A DNA stretch of 64,000 nucleotides from Thozetella sp. PMI_491 (Eukaryota > Ascomycota > Sordariomycetes > Chaetosphaeriales > Chaetosphaeriaceae), in NCBI GenBank assembly GCA_021432635.1, contig MU270051.1, positions 310,001 to 374,000 on the forward strand, given 5' to 3'. Below are positions 36,505 through 48,468 of the stretch, one piece after another (position 1 is the stretch's first letter; every line of letters starts with the position of its first letter). Made by a program: the position numbers and the translations under genes. Below the pieces are notes generated by a model. The model had not been told where the DNA came from and searched no databases. It saw only the letters and a list, made by a program, of their open reading frames with translations.

Positions 36505-37678
36505 ATGGCGGTGTGCGACACATGTACGTCGGTGTGGTATGGCCAGACGTGTAACCCTCAAGTGACGGCTCGCGACTTCACCGACTGCTGGCCGCCACGA
36601 AGCGGTGAGCAGGCTAGTGTCGACCCCGGGGTGATGATGGGATGGGGTTTCTACTCCCCCGGGATCGCGTGCCCGGCCGGCTATACAACCGTCGCAATGG
36701 CAACCTTTGGTGGTTCGTCGGGCTGGCCTATTGAATACTCCTTGACCGATGGTGAGACGGCAGCTGCTTGTTGTCCTTCGTACGTATTGCCTCCAATAGA
36801 CTCGGCAGGGCCGATTTGCACGAGGCTTTCTTTCTTCTTCCTTTCGAAGACGGCCGGAATGGGTGGGGGCTGATCTTGGGGTTAGGAGTTTTGGCATCTC
36901 AACCATTGTGGCTACGAATACACACGCACAGACCTGTGTTCTCACGGCGACAACCTCATCCTACATCACCGTTCAGTGCAATACCGGCATTTTCACGTCA
37001 TTCTCGACAGTCAACATTCCGGCAACAATATCGGGGGTGGTGATCTCAAAATACATAGTCTTTGCGCCCCTTTACCAGCTCAACTTCAAGGCTTCGGACA
37101 TACCATCGACACAGAGCTCGGGAACAGCAACGGCAAGCTCAGGTCCAAGTTCGGGTTCGACAACAACACTCCCAAGATCCACGAGCACGGTCGTGGACGA
37201 TACTCCTTCATCTTCATCTGGGCTTTCGGGCACCGCCAAGATTGGAATCGGCGTGGGTGCTGCAGTCGGTGCTGTGCTTCTGCTCGTCATAGCGTTCTTG
37301 CTGTGGCGGTTGCGCCGTCGGAACAGCCCGCCCAAGACGGATGAGGCGGCCGCCGGGATTCCTCGCAGAAGGTCCAGCAAGAAAAAGGGCAGCGGTCACC
37401 CGGAGGCCGAGTTGGGAGGATCTGAAGTTAAGGAACTCGACGGGCGTCCCATCCATACTGAGCTGCCCACACAGATGCCCAGCCATAGGATACCGCCCGA
37501 TTCTGGCCCCAGGTTCAGGAGGTCGGATCAAAACTGGGTGGTGTCGCCAGCAGACGGCACATCTAGTACGGTCGATGGCCTCGTCTCGCCACTGGAACCT
37601 CACCACGGAGCGGTATTTGAGCTGGAGGGAGACAGTACGCCTCGGTCTAACAGATCTACGTTTCAGGAGACCGCTTAA
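36505..37678 (+). CDS. Single-pass membrane protein with Cys- and Ser/Thr-rich ectodomain
   Basis: Two exons (36505-36779, 36886-37678) give 355 residues. The N-terminal 100 residues contain seven Cys and patterns (GFYSPGIACPAGYTTVAMATF, ETAAACCPS) like the large fungal family of surface proteins with SPGxCPxGY and TTAVCCxS motifs. A Ser/Thr-rich stalk follows (about 165-207), then one TM helix (about 211-234, AKIGIGVGAAVGAVLLLVIA) with a positive-inside stop (RLRRR) and a polar 120-residue cytoplasmic tail. The stalk/TM/tail design resembles fungal cell-surface sensors, but signalling is inference. Odd point: no signal peptide is visible at this start, and an in-frame TAA at 36478 blocks simple extension, so either a first exon is missed or the TM acts as a reverse signal-anchor. 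Confidence 0.72.
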
Positions 37679-37801
37679 TGAGTTGCTGAAGAAGTCTCGG
37701 TTTTCTTTTGCGAACCGTGTAAATTGCTATATACCCCAGTGGTTGTCAAGGCACACCCTATTTTCGAGATCACAGTGTGCGCTACTTTTCGTGCCTGTTA
37801 C

Positions 37802-37813
37802 CTACCTAGGTAG
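37802..37813. repeat. Perfect palindrome CTACCTAGGTAG
   Basis: A 12-nt self-complementary site in intergenic DNA, 120 bp past a stop codon. It is related to the TACCTA clusters near 26 kb. Confidence 0.8.
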
Positions 37814-39126
37814 CTCTTGTCCGGCTGTCCGTGCCTGAAGAAAGGCTCGCAACACGACGGTGTCTCTCTTTCTCTTTCCCTCGTTAAAAAAGGCAATGGT
37901 GCATGTTCGTTCTTACAAACGCAAATTCCCCACCCAAAGCATTGGTACTTCCCCGGATTTTGGTTGCACTGCCTGGTCTCAGACATGGGGGCTCATAGAG
38001 TCGTAGGTACGATCAAATACTAGGTAGAAAAAGAAAAAAAAATGGTGGACGTTGAACCAGTTTCGGGTGGATCTTCAACAAGGAGGAAAGAGGACCCCTG
38101 TTGTTGTGCCGAGTCCCAGATGGACGCAGGAAAAAAAGGGCGACTGAGTCTTTTTGGCCATCGCCAAACTGCCTGGCTGCGTTCATCATGTCTCGGACTG
38201 CTGAGTCGTGTTCGATTTTTACTATTTCTTTGGTTCGTGCACCCCGGCTCTCCGGTAGTTGGGAACCCGCAGTGGATATTTCGACCCGCCCATTGCCGCC
38301 ATTCCATCGGGAGCGGTAGGTAAGCACGTAAGGTAGGTAGGTAGTCTTGGTAGTGTGGTGCGGGCCCCCCCGGTCGGCTGCATGGCGCTGTCGATCACCC
38401 CAGAGCAAAGCTCCCGTCCGGCAGCCGGCCCCTCCCTGGCCGCCACTTGACGGCTCCACGCCAAAGTTTGGAGGTTTCGCAACCGCCAAGCTGCCATCCG
38501 CCACGAAGCAAGGGGAAGCCTCAGCATGAGGCGAGTGTCGAGAGCTGGCAGGCCTAGCAACCACAGAAGGGGCAGTCTGCATGAATCCGTGTAACAGCTG
38601 GGCGTGGGGTCACATCGCTCGTGCTGTCAGTGTCCTTTGACATTTCAGTGCTAATGCAAGGCACGCCTGGCCTTGCAGTCTTGTGACGGAGTTTTTTCTT
38701 GGGAATTAGCGCTCAAGTGGGCAGCCAGCCAGCCAAGCGCTGGAGGCGTGATGCGGGCACCGAAATGGAGAGCCTCTGCAACTGTCCCCATTCGGCTTCC
38801 AAACCCCCCAAAGAGGGCCCGTTTTGGGGCTGCAGGACGCATTGCTTTTCCGCTGTCATACAACATAGGTACAGTAGTTAGTATACCACTAAGCGCAGCT
38901 CCCCCGGCTCGTGCACAGGCCATTGGGCTCGAAATTCAAAACGAGGTGTGCAGGAGCGCCAATCTTCGATTATCAATCAGCCAGTGCTCCCCTCGTCGGA
39001 TTTAAGACGCCTATGGACCATAGGAAATGATGCGTTGGCTTAGTAGTCCAGCGAGCCTGGACACGTCGAACTCGAGCGCAAGCGACCCAGCTCAACTCGT
39101 TGTCCGCGAACCTGGTCGCAGGGCTG

Positions 39127-39147
39127 CAGCAGCAGCAACTGCTGCTG
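39127..39147. repeat. CAG/CTG inverted repeat (hairpin)
   Basis: Nine-base arms (CAG)3 and (CTG)3 around a CAA loop can form a perfect hairpin. It lies in intergenic DNA without nearby coding sequence. Confidence 0.85.
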
Positions 39148-39378
39148 TAGAAGCGCAGCCAAGCTCCTCCGATCGGATGCGACCGACCGATCGATGCAAC
39201 CGCAACCGCCCAAACTCAGACACGTACCCGCTACGGATACAGCCGTGGGCGTGCTGGCAAGAGGGACTGCCGGCAGACACCGTCGCGTTCTACTTGGGTC
39301 TAATACATAGATGTTCTCCTCGCCTCTAACCTCGCTAGGTCCCGGAGGCTCTAGAGAGGCTCCCTGGGCGGGTGGCGG

Positions 39379-39396
39379 GCATAGGCATAGGCATAG
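39379..39396 (+). repeat. GCATAG hexanucleotide x3
   Basis: Three exact tandem copies of GCATAG. Confidence 0.9.
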
Positions 39397-41552
39397 GTCT
39401 CATGATGATCAGCGCGTCAAGAATGGAAGCAGGGGGAAGCCCTGGAGCAAGCCGAGCGATTGGGGCCAACCAGGAGGCTCACCTCCCAAGCTCCCAAGCT
39501 CCTGTCACCGGAGGTGCAGGGGGGCCGCAAGAGTGGGAGCCTGGGCGAGGCGCCGTGCAATCGAAATATCGCGAAACCACGGGGCGCTTTGGTGGCCTTG
39601 GTGTGTGGTCGGGTGGTCAGCAATCATCAGGCATGCGCACCGGGCGGCCGTCATTTTTGGGCCAAATCTCAGGCCGTGCTGATGACATATCGACGATAGA
39701 GTGACTGTCCACACATGCCAACCAGGCTGGAACAAGACCCCAAGACCCCTCTCGTAGCCCCCTTCCTTCCCACAAGGCATCTAGCTCGAGGGTGTGGTTG
39801 CCACATACACACATGATAAGTCCTACCGCTATAATGAGGTTTTTTTCGGGGTTTATTTTTTTTTTTCGGGAGCCCAGCCTCGTTACACAACTCGGGATGT
39901 GGCCACAGACGATGGAGCAGGGGGCTAGATTGAAATGAAATAAGAAAGAAGAAGATGCTTAAGGAGGGGGAGGACTTTTTTGCCGGTAAAAAATAATAAT
40001 GCCACACGCCACAGGGTTGGCTAGACCGTGAGGTTGATTCTCATGCTCGATGCAGAGGTCGTGGGGATTTGCTAGGATTGAAACCACCCGACATAGGTGT
40101 AGATTACCGCGTTCATAATCCCGGGTCTTGGGCTGGTGAGCATTGAACGGAGTTTGACGATCGCTAATGCCCAATCTTAGTATTAGCAAGTGGGGAAGTC
40201 GCGTTCTTTGAGATGGCTCGCGGGATAAAGCTTAAAGATAATACAGGGTCGGTTTGGGGCAACCGTGCAGTGCAGGCTTTATTTTGGCCCTGCACTGTAC
40301 TGTGACGGAAACCCTTGGTGCTATCTCGCACATGAGCTCGCAAGGCGCCTTGGCCCCCGCTGGTCTTGTTAGATTGTGCACCAACTCTGGAACTTTCTAG
40401 AGGCACAAGACAGCATCGCCACTTGAGTCTCTGGCTCTTGCACCTCCCTCTGACCCATCATCGCCCATCGGTCGATCGCGTAGCGAAAGGGGGCGGGGGG
40501 CGGCAGGAGTGGGAGGAAGCGACACGTAGATATTGCATTAAGCGAGGTCCGATACATCAACGCAAGGCAATCAGGGGGGCGCCAAGGACCCGATAGGGGC
40601 ATAATTGCCTGAGATCCCTGCAGAGATGCCTTAGGCTGTCTGGCCGGTCTCAGATGTACGCCGCAGTCCCAAGACAGCCGTTCCAGGATGTTCGCAGGAG
40701 TTCGCCTTTTTTCGCTGGCGACACCTGGGCGAGCTTGAATTGTCGGTCGTGCTGGCCGCCCATACGCCCAAGCGTCTGTCCGAAAAATCGAAAATTCCCA
40801 ACCCCGTCGCTCTCCTCTCTCTTCCCCTACCACTTGCCTCACCCACTCCCTCCTGGCACCTCGTTGCATGCTTCCTCTTCCTCCTCCGCCACCCTGAACC
40901 ATGTTATTTTGATGCTCGAGCCATCGCTGCCTTCGACCATCACTGAAAGCGTCGGATTGGCGAAACATAGACGCGGGGAGCGCCTCGACAATTGCGACAC
41001 TGATCTGACTAGTCCCGCCGCGACCAGAGGGACCTAAAGGAGCGCGAGCGAGATCTGTGGCGGCGAGAGCCAGACCCAGAGCAAGCCCCCCCCTACTCGT
41101 GCACTTCGCAGCACCCCGACCTCACACACTCTCTCTTCCTCTTCCGCCCCCTTCTGGAGTCATCATCGCACCCTAGCCTCAATTCGAGGTCCCTTTTTTC
41201 TACCCTCCCTCCAGCCCTAGGCGCGTTTTCGTCGCCCCGTCGCCCAGTCGCCTCCCGACCGGCCGATTCCCCGTGGCGACTTGGTCTGTCCACTGGCAAC
41301 ACCTGATCCGGGAGCGTTGTCCATCCCCTCCACCACCACCCCATCATTTCAGCAGCCTCCCCAACCCCGACACGTCGTCCGCCCGGGTTTAAGCGCTCCG
41401 CATGCCACGCTCCCGTGCCTAAGGTGGCTGACCAGAAAGCTTTTTCGAACAACACCGGTCTCCTGCCTCACGCCCGACTTTCGCGCCTTCGACGTGCGAT
41501 AACGACGATACCCACTTTCTCGGCAGACGTGGTCTGCAGCACGCGGTGAACA

Positions 41553-44232
41553 ATGAACAACGTTAACATGGGCGCCATGGGCGCCATGGGAGCTGCCGCG
41601 GTCGGCACTCCGATGATGATGAATAATGGCGCAGTCATGGCCCAGGGCACCCCCAGGCCAGTGCAGCCCAGCGACGGCAATCGCACACAATTAAACACGT
41701 TTATATACGACTACTTTGTCCGCAACGGCATGTTCGACTGCGCTCGCGCTCTTCTCAACTGCGACACGCCGCCCAAGGTGCATAAGGACGGTCGTCGCGA
41801 TGAGAACGGCAATCTGCTCGGGAACGGTCTCGGGGACGACCCGATGGACACGGATTCCAAGGACGATCTCGATTCGAAGCGCCCAGACGACCTCCCCGCT
41901 CCTCTCGATAACCTCTTCCTGTACGAGTGGTTCTGCATCTTCTGGGATATTGGGAACGCGCAGAAGGGCAAGAACGCGAGCCCCCAGATCGCCCAATATG
42001 TCCAGCACACACAGGTAAGGATGGCTCTCCCCTCTGCCCGTAGTCGCTCGCCACGTAGCGTCGCCGGCGGCGAGGTGTGACACGGACTGGCTGACTGACG
42101 CAACGTACAGCAACAATCGCGCATGCGACAAGAACACCAGCAGAACATGCTGCGTCAGATGAACCCCAACTTCTCCCAGCAACAGTACCAGCAGCAGATG
42201 ATGCGAACCATGAACGGTGCCATGGGCATGAAGCAGCCGGCTAACAACCTGCAGAGGGCCGCCATGGCGAACAGCAAGTAAGTAGCCGAGACATGCAGAA
42301 GTGACAGGGTCGGCACGCGCTGACCAGGTAAATCAAAATGTAGCCCCCAAGCGATCCAGATGTTGCAGCAGAAGCCCGGCGGTCAGATGCAACGAGACCC
42401 CTCGGACATGGACGGCAACCGCGCGCGGCCCGCCTCGCCCGGATCTGCCGATAACGCTCCGTCGCCCTCCAAGCGACAGCGGCTCGAGGGCGGTGGCTTT
42501 AACCCGGGGCAGGGTGGCATGGTGATGCCGAACGGAAGGCCGGCACAAGGCATGCCAGGTCAGCAACAGGTAGGGAACGGCCCTTTCAATTTAGAGCACC
42601 ATCTACTACCCCATCATGGCATCAACCCAGCGACGGTGAATCCTGACCAGGTCCAGGTCTTCGCCAATCAGAACCAAGCCAAGACCATTAACACGTACGC
42701 TGCTAACCTCCAGCAGCATCACAGCAACCAGATGCCGAACAAGCCCATGCCCAACCCGGGTGGCCCTCAGGGCCAGGGATCACCCATGGTGCCGCAGGGC
42801 CCTGACGGCGCCAACATCGGCGCCTTTTACAACGCCGGCGAGATGGCTCCGGGCAACATGCGACCGGGCCCCAACAATGGCCAGGCTGGCGGCGGCAGCA
42901 ACCATGCCCTGCAAGATTACCAGATGCAGCTGATGCTTCTCGAGCAGCAGAACAAGAAGCGCCTGATGATGGCACGCCAGGAACAGGACATGGGCTCCAT
43001 GCCGCGCGCCGATGGACCGGGTGGCCCCGGAGGCCCTGGCGGCCCCGGAGGTCCCGGAGGTCCCGGCGGTGCCCCACCGGGACCCAACACCCAGGGATTC
43101 CAGGGTGCATCGCCGCCTGGCGGCCGACCTGGAGCCTCGCCGAACCCCGCCGAGCAGATGAAGCGCGTCAACCAGATGGGCAACCCGGCCAACATGGGCT
43201 CTCCTCTGCCGACGGACGGTGGCGCCGCCGCAGCGCGCAACTCGCCAAATGCCATGAACTTCATGGGCAACCTCGGCGACGGCCAACAGGCGCAGTTCAT
43301 GAACATGGTCAACGCTAACCAGATGAACGGCATGCGGCCGCCCGGCGCCCACCCCGGCCAGCCCTTTGGCCAGATGACCCCGCAGCAGCAGCAGATGATG
43401 GCTGCTCGCCAGCAGCAGGCGCAGGGTCAAGGAGGACCGGGTATGCAATGGCAAGGTCCGCCCAATGGCCAGATGCCTCCGGGTGGCGCCCAGCCCCAGG
43501 TCCAAGGCACGCCGCAGCAGCGTGCCATGCCCCCTCCGTCGGCCCCGGCTGCCGCTGCCGCTAACAATGCCAATTCGAGGAACGCCACGTCGTCTCCCCA
43601 GACCAGCACCGCTGCTCCGCCGACGCCTTCCCAGGGCAACAAGGCGGTGCCGAAGAAGAAGGACAACAAGAATACTAAGGCCAAGGTACGTGCCGTGCTC
43701 TCTGCGACTGCGCAGCATGATGAGACCCATCTAACGAGAACCAGGCCGCGACTCAGAAGAAGTCGAACCCGAACCTTAACTCGGGAGCCACCCCTGCAGC
43801 GGATGCTCCTGATCAAGACCAGACGCCAGCCACGCCCATCACGCCTGGCAACCCCGCGAACTTCAACAAGGGCCAGAATGCCGGCGCCGTCGTGGTCAAT
43901 GGCCAGGCGACAGCACAGGCCCCTCCGGCTGCGGCTCCCGTCGTGCCACCACCGCATACGGACTCGGCCCAGAACGGCGGGTTTATGGATTCAGGCTCTG
44001 GATTGGTGAGTGCACGCGCGCACCGACCTTCCTTGATCTTGGGTCGTTCTTGCTAACTCTGCAACAGGACTTCAGCAGCATGGATTTCGCCAACCCATTG
44101 ACTTCCAGCGACGTCTTGAACGACTTCGACTTTGACTCGTTCTTGCACGACGGCGCTGGCGGCGATGATGGCGGCTTTGACTTTGGTAACACAGCATTCG
44201 GCATGGAAGGAGGCGAGATCGGAGCCGAATAG
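41553..44232 (+). CDS. SOM1/Flo8-type LisH transcriptional regulator
   Basis: Regulator downstream of cAMP/PKA that controls adhesion, filamentation and sporulation in yeasts and in Magnaporthe. Five exons (41553-42014, 42111-42277, 42344-43685, 43745-44005, 44068-44232) give 798 residues. After a Met/Gly/Ala/Asn-rich start there is a LisH motif at about 45-75 (QLNTFIYDYFVRNGMFDCAR). It is followed by the LUFS-type extension with FLYEWFCIFWDI at about 127-138. The rest is low-complexity: Gln/Met/Asn-rich, a GGP repeat of seven or so units (around 43018-43068), Pro/Gln-rich blocks, a Lys-rich patch (PKKKDNKNTKAK, a possible NLS) and an acidic-aromatic tail (LNDFDFDSFLHDG, GGFDFGNTAFG) typical of activation domains. 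All introns are short with GTAAGG, GTAAGT, GTACGT or GTGAGT donors. Direct orthology to SOM1 is likely but rests on domain order. Confidence 0.9.
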
Positions 44233-45568
44233 GATCTGCTCCTGTTCTCTCACTGAGCCCTCCCGGGCAAGCAGTGACCCCCTTCGATATGCTACATCTC
44301 ACGCGCACTCGGACATAAAAGGCGTTTTCGGGGTCTCGAGCTCAGTTCCCTCTCCTTTTTCGGGTCTTTTCGACGACTTGCCACAAGACAAGAGCCAACC
44401 ACAACTCGAAAAATTGTCGTTTGTTTGCTTCGCGCTAGAACGGATCTGGTGTTTCTACTTGTCCCCCACCATCTCAGTCTCGTCGATGCTCGTGTGTGCG
44501 CATCGAGGAACGGACTGACTAGCTTGTTTTTGGGCAGCACCACTCGGCGGGCACCCAACCTTGAACCCTCTCCCCAGGTTCTTGTCTTTTTTCGCGCCCG
44601 GCAGGATTTCACGCCCTTGGAACGGAGTAACAATTGCTTCTCTCTCTCTTTTGCTCAGTGTGTCGCACGCTTTCCGGCTCTTCCTTGATTCCAATCACCC
44701 TCGGCATCAAGACATAGGTCATGCATCTGACGAGAAGGGCTTACTTGAGAAGGAAGTGGTGTTTTTGGCTGGCTGGTTTTCGGTTGCATGGTTGTTGGCC
44801 TGGCCTCCTCGATGAGGTCTCAACACCCCCCCCTCTCCCCCTACCCCCTTTATCACAAAATTTCCCCCTTAATCGACTTTTGGATTTCCGCACACATACC
44901 CCCCTAAATTCCATGGACTGGGGAGATTCATCTGCCTATATGAGACTTGGTGTGGCTTACTTGATTACCGTCTCCGACCGTCGGGGTGGGCAAGCGGCAC
45001 CACAGCGGTCTCATTGGTTCTTGGCGACCGGGACATATGAGAGAAAGAGTATACGCGACTGGAAGAGAGACACGAGGCCGGGGACGGAACAGCCGTGGCG
45101 GTAACGGCGGCGCTGGGCCCTTGGTCCAACAGGCGGATCTTGACGGGGGTGTTTGTCGGAACTCTCGTGGGGGAGGATCTCTGTATTTATCATCTACTAC
45201 TACTGACTCTACGAGCTGTGCTGGGAGCTTGCGGGAAGCAGGAGAAGAGCGTGGCGACGCGTCGGCGGGTCTTGCGGTGAAGGCGTGGGATATTTGGTTG
45301 GGTGATTCCGGCATTCCTACCCTCCCGAATTGAGACTGCCCTGAAGCGCTCGTCTACCTTGCTCTCGCTCTCCTTGCACCTCTGTGTGATATTAGCGACC
45401 GTGGTTCAATGTCATACGGCCTTCACGATGTTCAAGTGGATTTCTATGTATGTGATACTTTCTACCATTGCTCAGAGTACCGCCTTGCAATCAGGGAGGC
45501 ATTGGCGAGCGGAACACGGGGAGCCACGTGCCCTTCCCCGACATCTGAGGTACTTCTAATCTTTTGCT
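44233..45568. other. Convergent intergenic, SOM1-like / PAQR gene
   Basis: 1.3 kb holding the 3' UTRs of two convergent genes. The first 400 bp past 44232 are T/C-rich. No gene or RNA is seen. Confidence 0.5.
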
Positions 45569-46650
45569 CTACGTATGCGTGCATCGCGTGTTGGTATAAT
45601 TCCACTCGAAAGCTGAGAGTATGCCACAGAAGTGTACCACAGCACCTAGGACCACGAGGCAGTGAAAGATTTGGTGCGACGAGCCCCAGATATCAAATAC
45701 CATTGGCCACCGAGATTCGGGGAAGTGACTCTAAGGAGTGTCAGCTCGAACTTCAGTACTCGACCCACAGACACTTTCTTACAGCAAAGAAACCAACACC
45801 AGCGAGCATCAAGCCGCCTTCCAGGTAGTAGTACCGCAGACCGGCCTGCTTCTCGAGCTGGTCATAAGGAAAGAGGGTAGCCCCGTGGATGATGGGCACA
45901 AAGGCAGAGACGCCAGTGGCCACAAAAAAAGCAACGCGAACGATCCTCCACCTCTTAGCTTGCAAGGATGGATGTAAATGGATGATTGCGGTCAAGAGGC
46001 CCAGTATGGTAATCTGGGTGGCCCTCGTCAGCGTCGACTTGGGGGTTGGAGACAGCAGTGAGGAATCCTACCATGCCGAAATACACACGCTGTAAATGGG
46101 GCTCACAGTAGAAGCCGACATATATTCCAGATATGAAGGACCCGAGAATCTGAACTACAATGGCCATATAGTCGAAGCGGATCCAGAGGTCAAAGTAGGA
46201 GGCAGAGTGGCACTGCAGGGTGTGGAATGCCGATGAGATGCCAAAGCAAACGACCGAGGTCGTCAAGTAGAGGTGGAAGACGGCCAGGTCGATCTCGGAT
46301 GCAGCAGGGAAGTGTGCTGCGAAATATTGAGACAGCAGCCGATTTCCGGCCAGGGCCGCCAGGGCGGGGACCAGGTGCGAGTAGATGTTGGCCGTCTCAT
46401 TGTGCAGGTAGGTCAAGCTCGCTAGGCAACGCCAGACCGAGTTGGCCACCGGCCGATACCCGGTCAAGATGAAGTCAGTGCGGTGCCACAGAGGCACCTC
46501 ATGGCTCTCCAGCAGCCTTTGCGGCGTATCTGCCGGTTTTGTCGGCGCTTCCGGACTCGCGTCGCGGTCCCGCGGGTCCGCGCCATTCTGCCGGTAGGAG
46601 CCAGCCGAAGTCTCGGCGGCGGTGGGGGGTGGCCTTCGGCGATACGCCAT
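45569..46650 (-). CDS. PAQR / adiponectin-receptor-like (haemolysin III) membrane protein
   Basis: Seven-TM protein of the progestin and adipoQ receptor superfamily. Fungal members (Izh type) affect zinc and lipid homeostasis, and some family members act as ceramidases. Three exons (46650-46072, 46013-45783, 45730-45569) give 323 residues. Family text: TGYRPVANSVWRCLASLTYL, LHNETANIYSHL (82-93), SSAFHTLQCHS with metal-ligand H143, FDYMAIVVQILGSF, and the C-terminal SSHQIFH with ligands H289 and H293. The last exon is supplied by a splice (TTTGCT|GTAAGA to CTTAG|AGTCAC) that turns an early stop into FPESRWPMVFDIWGSSHQIFH, a strong check on the model. The start at 46650 (MAYRRRPPP) has a good context. 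The frame stays open upstream, so a longer N-terminus cannot be excluded. Confidence 0.92.
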
Positions 46651-47562
46651 TGCTGTTCTCGCCCGTTCCCGGACGTCGAACCCGCGAGAATGGCAGCTTA
46701 AATCCCAATTCGGGCGGCTAGAATGTGGCATGCAGGAGGTTGATAGCAGGTTTTCCCACGACAGGTTAAGCCTCGGCTGGCAGGTGTCACGCCCGGCAGA
46801 CACCTGGAGGGGCGGCCCGGCAGCTGCCGGTGTTTACATTACTCAGGGGCTCCTCCACGACCACGGCCCCATGGCAAGGGACGTCTCTCACCAGCACTAA
46901 TCCCATTGTATAAATTTAGATCAACGATATTTTTTTGTCCGAGGAAACATCATTCTTATGGTCCCAACCTGTCACCTTTGACTGTCAGTGTGTTGGCATT
47001 CCCAAGGAATATTCGTGCACCAGCAATCTCAGTAGTCCAAACCTCGCACTCCATCCTAGGCATCCTCGACTCGCAATTGCTGGAATATCGCTTCAGATTA
47101 TATTTATGTTTTGGTCTTCCTTTAAATTGCATCATTGTATGTGGTCCCAAAACTTGGCCAAAGTTGCTTCGCTTCAGTCAGGGGTTCTTCACTATCTAGG
47201 GGCTGTACGGTCGTCTTGACCTCAGCCTTTGCTAGGGAAATATTGTTACTTGAAGTTGAATATGCATTACTTAGACATTAAATACAGTATCTTAGGGACC
47301 CTTAGGTCCTCGATAACCCCAGCTATTCACCTCATCCTTCCTTCCTCTCTCTATCCCAGTATTCATTTCAAAATACACTCAGCTCACCTACCGATTTTCC
47401 AACTACTTCAAAAGCCTCAATGAGGATATCACACTCTTTCACAATTCCCCACCTACTATCCTCCAAGGAGATCTCTTCTCTCGGCTACTCTCCCTCCTGA
47501 ACGTTCCCCTCCCCATCGTCTTCTCGACACACCCATCTGAGGCAACTTGCACTCTGGTCAAG
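46651..47562. other. AT-rich divergent intergenic region
   Basis: The stretch from about 46900 to 47450 is visibly AT-richer than its surroundings, with TATAAATTTA, TTAAATACAG and similar. It separates the PAQR gene (-) from an orphan ORF (+). No coding signal is seen within it. Confidence 0.55.
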
Positions 47563-48468
47563 ATGGCATGTGAGGAAGCAAAGACAGACCACTGGTCGAG
47601 ACAGGAGACTTGGGAAGAAATTATGGCACCCTCTCCTGACGATTCAATAGACTACTCACGACCATTCTCTCCGTCTGCCAACCCCCGAAACAGCCCAAAT
47701 GTGACTGGAGACGCGCAGTTCTGGGGAATCTTTCCGGCATTCAACACACTATCGAACGAAGAGTCTTCCCATAGGCTAGACAATCTACTAGACGACCTTG
47801 AGTTAGCTAACGGAACAGCCTTGCGTCCGCAGTTCTATGACGCCTCGCTAGAGGCTGACCCAAGAGCACTGAAAGAGTGCCTGGAGAAAGAGCAAATGGT
47901 AGATCGCAAGCTTGCATTGGCTGAAACACGTCACCAAGGTTTGACAGAAGCCCACCCGGCCTCTGGCTCTGTCATTCACGCTACTGAACCAACCAGAGTC
48001 GAGCAAAGACAGACGAAGGTAGCGGAGAAGGATGGTCAAGTGGCAGCGTTCACCGAGGTAAGATCCAAGCATGGAGGGCATCAACTCCAGCCTCCCGTTG
48101 CCGTAGTTCTGAAGCCACGCCCCGGCAGCGCAGCCTCCAGTCCCGGAAACCCAAACCCGTTGATTCGGGTCTCTCAGTCTTGCCGCCCACATACAAAGTC
48201 GCAGATTCGGAAGAAGACACAGCCTGGTGGTACAAAAGAGCGACAGAATGGAATGAAGAGTGCTGAGGGACGCCGTAGTCAGTCGAAGGTAAACGCATGG
48301 AGCGCCTCCGCAGCCAGGAGCGGCACGTTGCTGGTCCGTGGGGGCATGGAAGCCAAGGCAAGAGGCAGAGAAGCCAAGATAAAGTGGTTCGAGGCTATGG
48401 AGAAGCAGACAGATGCCGCACGATACTATGATAACGACGACAAGAACGATGGTGACTATGAGGATTAG
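47563..48468 (+). CDS. Orphan hypothetical protein
   Basis: A single 301-codon frame starting ATG after TCAAG. I recognise no domain. The N-terminal third is acidic and polar (SRQETWEEIMAPSPDDSIDYS, LDNLLDDLELANG). A Gln/Glu/Lys helical stretch lies in the middle. The second half is basic (SQIRKKTQPGGTKERQ, SKVNAWSASAARSG, AKARGREAKIKWFEAMEKQT) and the tail is acidic (DNDDKNDGDYED). This acid-base-acid pattern suggests a nuclear or nucleic-acid-associated protein, but only weakly. Codon use looks less GC-biased than in neighbours. A GTAAGA donor-like site at 48058 sits in the frame, yet the frame stays open across it. A chance ORF of this length is unlikely but possible. Confidence refers to its being a gene. 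Confidence 0.5.
   Translation: MACEEAKTDHWSRQETWEEIMAPSPDDSIDYSRPFSPSANPRNSPNVTGDAQFWGIFPAFNTLSNEESSHRLDNLLDDLELANGTALRPQFYDASLEADPRALKECLEKEQMVDRKLALAETRHQGLTEAHPASGSVIHATEPTRVEQRQTKVAEKDGQVAAFTEVRSKHGGHQLQPPVAVVLKPRPGSAASSPGNPNPLIRVSQSCRPHTKSQIRKKTQPGGTKERQNGMKSAEGRRSQSKVNAWSASAARSGTLLVRGGMEAKARGREAKIKWFEAMEKQTDAARYYDNDDKNDGDYED

Larger units (their letters stand above)
37679..41552. other. 3.9-kb upstream region of the SOM1-like gene
   Basis: No gene is supportable. It contains a 12-nt palindrome (37802-37813), a GGTA tandem (38332-38344), a CAG/CTG inverted repeat (39127-39147) and a GCATAG triplicate (39379-39396). The last 700 bp are strongly C/T-rich, as in long transcribed leaders of fungal regulatory genes, so much of this may be promoter plus 5' UTR of the gene at 41553. 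Confidence 0.5.

Noticed and set aside
42780-43730. 316-codon minus-strand frame opposite the SOM1-like gene
   Set aside because: It is the antisense of the Gly/Pro/Gln/Met-rich low-complexity region. The peptide is Arg/Leu/His-rich shadow sequence, and the plus strand has a clear spliced gene.
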